Positions 61,535 to 64,000 of a DNA stretch of 64,000 nt are shown in pieces. This stretch comes from Deltaproteobacteria bacterium. GTDB taxonomy: Bacteria; Desulfobacterota; BSN033; UBA1163. The stretch's first letter is position 1. Every line of letters begins with the position of its first letter. A program made the translations under genes and the position numbers. Location of the stretch: contig JAGVBT010000009.1 of the NCBI GenBank assembly GCA_020059605.1, positions 40,323-104,322 on the forward strand. Reading direction: 5' to 3'. The notes under the pieces are model-generated. The model had not been told where the DNA came from. It did not search any database and saw only the letters and a program-made list of their open reading frames with translations.

Positions 61535-62716
61535 CTATTCGAGGCCGGGAAATTTAATTCGTATGAACTTTCCTCCTTCGATTCTAACAAAGACCATGTC
61601 CTTTTTACTCAGGCCGTCATGCTCTGTCGGGCTGAACTGATACATTCCGTGGGTGCCCTTAAACCCTTTGGTATTTTCGAGTTCATCCCTCAGGCCGGAC
61701 CGGGTCGCCTTTCCCTTCACACGCTTCAGGGCGTCACTGATCAGGCCAATGGTGTCATAACCGTAACCGGCGATCTGATCGGAGGGTGTTCCGTACCGCT
61801 CTTTCCAGCGTTTGTCAAAATCGATATTAATGGGTTTCACGGGATCGTTGTCATCGAGTTGATCGAAAACCACGGGCTTGGCAGCTGGAAACTCCACCCC
61901 TTCCATGGCCTCTCCTCCGAGGGCGATGATGAAGCCGAAACCGAAGGCGTGAGTTCCGAGGATTGGAATTTTTATTCCCAGGGCTCGCAAATTCTTGCAG
62001 ACGATGGGACCCGGAGGTCCGGCTGTCGAGGCATAAAAGACATCCACCTTTTCTTTCTCAATGATCGGTTTGAGCTTAGTGAGTTGCGGTGTCATGTCGA
62101 TGTCTGTCGGCTTATGGGTCTCCTGGGAGATAATGACCTTCATCCCTTTTTCCTCGCCGAATTTTTTATAGTAGTCCGCCAGGCTCAAGGCCAGAGGATG
62201 GGCCGCGGGAAAAACGAGGGCCTTCTTATATTTTCTTGCCAGAGAGAGGTCCACAAGTTTTTGAGAGACAATGATATCACTCTGAGCCATGTTAAAAGCC
62301 CATTTCTGTTTTAAGTCGCGGACCATGGGGTTGGATGGGCAGATGATGATGTTGGTGATCTTTTCCCTTTCGGCAATCGCACGGGTCGTCGCCTGGAGGT
62401 TATCTTCAAAGGGGCCGAGGACCAGGAGGATTTCCTTGTCCCGCGTGAATTTGGTCATATTGGCTGCGGCCCTGCCGACATCAAAGCCGTTGTCCTCAAA
62501 GACCAGTTCGAGGGGCCGGCCGTTGACGCCCCCCGTTTTATTGATCCTCTCCACCTCCATCACCAAGGCGTTCTTCAGTGTCTTGGTGACCTCCGCCCAG
62601 GGGCCGGTAAGTTCCAGGTTGACACCGATCTTGTAAGGGGTCCTGGCTGCCTGGACAGGAGCGATCCAGGTCACGATGGTAAAAGATAAAAGAATGGCCC
62701 AAACGATTTTCTTCAT
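61535..62716 (-). CDS. livK: Branched-chain amino acid ABC transporter binding protein LivK
   Basis: 393 aa from ATG 62716, with GGGGAGAAACA upstream. The signal peptide is KKIVWAILLSFTIVTWIAPVQA, followed by a type I periplasmic binding-protein fold (KIGVNLELTGPWAEVTKTL, ELVFEDNGFD, YGYDTIGL). First gene of the liv operon. The ligand need not be leucine, as the family also binds amides and aromatics. Confidence 0.93.
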   Translation of the reverse strand: MKKIVWAILLSFTIVTWIAPVQAARTPYKIGVNLELTGPWAEVTKTLKNALVMEVERINKTGGVNGRPLELVFEDNGFDVGRAAANMTKFTRDKEILLVLGPFEDNLQATTRAIAEREKITNIIICPSNPMVRDLKQKWAFNMAQSDIIVSQKLVDLSLARKYKKALVFPAAHPLALSLADYYKKFGEEKGMKVIISQETHKPTDIDMTPQLTKLKPIIEKEKVDVFYASTAGPPGPIVCKNLRALGIKIPILGTHAFGFGFIIALGGEAMEGVEFPAAKPVVFDQLDDNDPVKPINIDFDKRWKERYGTPSDQIAGYGYDTIGLISDALKRVKGKATRSGLRDELENTKGFKGTHGMYQFSPTEHDGLSKKDMVFVRIEGGKFIRIKFPGLE

Positions 62717-62741
62717 TGTTTCTCCCCCGATGTTGAGATTT

Positions 62742-62806
62742 AGTAGCGCCCCCATTTACTGGGGGCGAATCAACTACGTCGGCAATTAATGCCGACGCTA
62801 CAGATA
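62742..62806. repeat. Double-hairpin repeat between livK and asd
   Basis: CGCCCCCA-N5-TGGGGGCG and CGTCGGCA-N4-TGCCGACG lie side by side, bounded by GTAGCG and CGCTAC ends. The last bases overlap the end of asd by a few bases. The layout suggests a small palindromic mobile repeat. Confidence 0.75.
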
Positions 62807-63820
62807 CTTCTGGATCAGAAGCTCTGCGATCTGGACCGCATTGAGCGCAGCGCCCTTCCGGATGTTGTCCGATACGATCCACATATTGATCCCATTAGGG
62901 ATGGATTCATCTTCACGAATCCTTCCCACAAAGGTCTCATCCTTTCCTGCGGCATGGATGGCCAGCGGGTATTCGGACTTAGCAGGATTGTCCACGACCA
63001 CCACCCCGGGAGCCTTTGAGAGGATCTCCCGAACTTCATTTGCCGTCAGTTTCTTTTCGGTCTCAATGTTGACCGACTCCGAATGGCTATAGAAGACTGG
63101 GACCCTCACCGTGGTGGCGGTGACGCGGATGGAGTCGTCTTCCATGATCTTCTTCGTCTCATTGACCATCTTCATCTCTTCCTTGGTGTAACCGTTCTCA
63201 AGGAAGACGTCGATGTGGGGAATGCAGTTGAAGGCGATCTGATGAGGATAGACCTCCCGCTTGATCTCCTGCTGGTTATAGACGGCAAGGATCTGGCCCT
63301 CCAGTTCCTTGATGGCCCTCTTTCCTGTGCCCGAGACCGACTGATAGGTGGAGACGACAACTCTTTTGATCCGGGCCGCATCATGGATGGGTTTTAACGC
63401 CACGACCATCTGGATGGTCGAGCAGTTGGGATTGGCAATGATATTCTTTTTAGGATATCCGGCAACCGCATGGGGATTGACCTCCGGAACGACCAGGGGA
63501 ACCTCGGGATCCATCCGGAAAGCGCTCGTGTTGTCAATGACCACACAACCCGCTTTTCCTGCAATGGGCGCAAACTTCTGGCTGACAGACCCTCCGGGAG
63601 AGAAGAGTCCGATATCCATTCCCGCAAAGGAGTGTTCATCCATGACCTCGACGGTATAAGACTTGCCTTTGAACTCCAGGTTTGTGCCGGCGCCTCTCGT
63701 AGAGGCAAGAAGTTTGAGCTGGGCGACGGGAAAGTTTCTCTGTTCGAGGGTGGAAATCATCTCGTTTCCAACGGCGCCCGTGGCTCCGGCAACCGCCACA
63801 TTATATTTCTCCTTTTTCAT
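62798..63820 (-). CDS. asd: Aspartate-semialdehyde dehydrogenase
   Basis: 340 aa. The NADP-binding start VAVAGATGAVGNEMI, active-site NPNCSTIQM with the catalytic Cys, SVSGTGKRA and FNCIPHIDVF segments are present. It reduces aspartyl phosphate to the semialdehyde for lysine, threonine and methionine. It precedes livK in the same direction, with a repeat between them. Confidence 0.97.
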   Translation of the reverse strand: MKKEKYNVAVAGATGAVGNEMISTLEQRNFPVAQLKLLASTRGAGTNLEFKGKSYTVEVMDEHSFAGMDIGLFSPGGSVSQKFAPIAGKAGCVVIDNTSAFRMDPEVPLVVPEVNPHAVAGYPKKNIIANPNCSTIQMVVALKPIHDAARIKRVVVSTYQSVSGTGKRAIKELEGQILAVYNQQEIKREVYPHQIAFNCIPHIDVFLENGYTKEEMKMVNETKKIMEDDSIRVTATTVRVPVFYSHSESVNIETEKKLTANEVREILSKAPGVVVVDNPAKSEYPLAIHAAGKDETFVGRIREDESIPNGINMWIVSDNIRKGAALNAVQIAELLIQKYL

Positions 63821-63844
63821 AGGCTCCTCCAGATTTTACAGAAA

Positions 63845-63876
63845 CAGGGATGTCCGCCTGAACATCCCTGTCCTTT
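63845..63876. other. Hairpin upstream of asd
   Basis: CAGGGATGT (63845-63853) pairs with ACATCCCTG (63862-63870) with an 8-base loop, followed by TCCTTT on the plus strand. It is about 25 bases upstream of the asd start. It may be a terminator for a plus-strand or upstream gene, or part of the asd leader. No gene is seen in the remaining bases to the window end. Confidence 0.5.
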
Positions 63877-64000
63877 AGATACGCCATTGTATCAGTGTAT
63901 AACCTGAATTTTGCATCAGTTGATTAGAATTGGTGAAAAATAGTGGACTAACCATCTGAGAGCCTCTATATTCTTGGGTTAGGGAAAGTAACAAAGAAAC

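Noticed and set aside
63845..63876. Lysine riboswitch upstream of asd
   Set aside because: Only one short hairpin is present and the complex conserved five-helix lysine aptamer is absent.

Overview
The window looks like a chromosomal segment from a Desulfobacterota/Deltaproteobacteria-type bacterium. This is inferred from gene content and style: full Liv and Opp/Dpp ABC operons, a GEMM-type riboswitch close in layout to the Geobacter ones, SagB-like nitroreductase and FmdE genes, and many intergenic hairpin repeats. No taxonomic search was possible.

1-26.9 kb is an accessory region. It opens with the tail of a truncated gene, a two-TM coiled-coil protein, and a canonical c-di-GMP-I (GEMM-I) riboswitch feeding a terminator/antiterminator. 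Next is a tightly packed co-directional cluster (2.6-15.2 kb): RadC-like JAMM protein, UvrD-family helicase fused to an Fe-S PD-(D/E)XK nuclease, a 1480-aa sacsin/Hsp90-like ATPase with a C-terminal DUF3883 nuclease-like domain, and a type III Mod/Res pair. A DUF6361-like protein and a double-HKD phospholipase-D-type protein follow (15.3-19.3 kb). This looks like an extended restriction/defence system. A second cluster (19.4-24.5 kb) has its own promoter with palindromic operators. It holds a BrnT-like toxin, an unusually long antitoxin/zinc-ribbon protein, a 780-aa fusion of a Lon-type protease domain to a complete RNase HIII, and a TPR protein ending in a cold-shock domain. This is the best candidate for an undescribed system. 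A HepT/MntA toxin-antitoxin pair, a MITE with a perfect 5-bp target duplication and a GIY-YIG gene lead to ssrA (tmRNA), whose 3' end faces the island and is a plausible integration site.

26.9-42 kb is housekeeping: ssrA overlapping smpB, an Opp/Dpp peptide transporter, a DksA-like protein, galT, a GAF histidine kinase plus receiver protein, galU, tRNA-Ala(CGC), a succinyl-CoA-synthetase-like pair and a metallo-beta-lactamase-fold protein.

42-45.3 kb is a small graveyard of decayed accessory genes: a RadC N-terminal remnant, an orphan membrane anchor of an Mrr-type endonuclease, an HExxH protein and a frameshifted PIN toxin, set among palindromic repeats.

45.3-64 kb returns to ordinary metabolism: FmdE/M28 peptidase/SagB-like oxidoreductase, an HD protein, an MBL hydrolase, an exported histone-deacetylase-like amidohydrolase, AsmA-like protein, an exported superoxide-reductase-like protein, M23 lipoprotein, alpha/beta hydrolase, ferritin-like protein, EamA exporter, flavodoxin and SDR. 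It ends with a branched-chain amino acid ABC transporter operon (livK-terminator-livHMGF) and asd.
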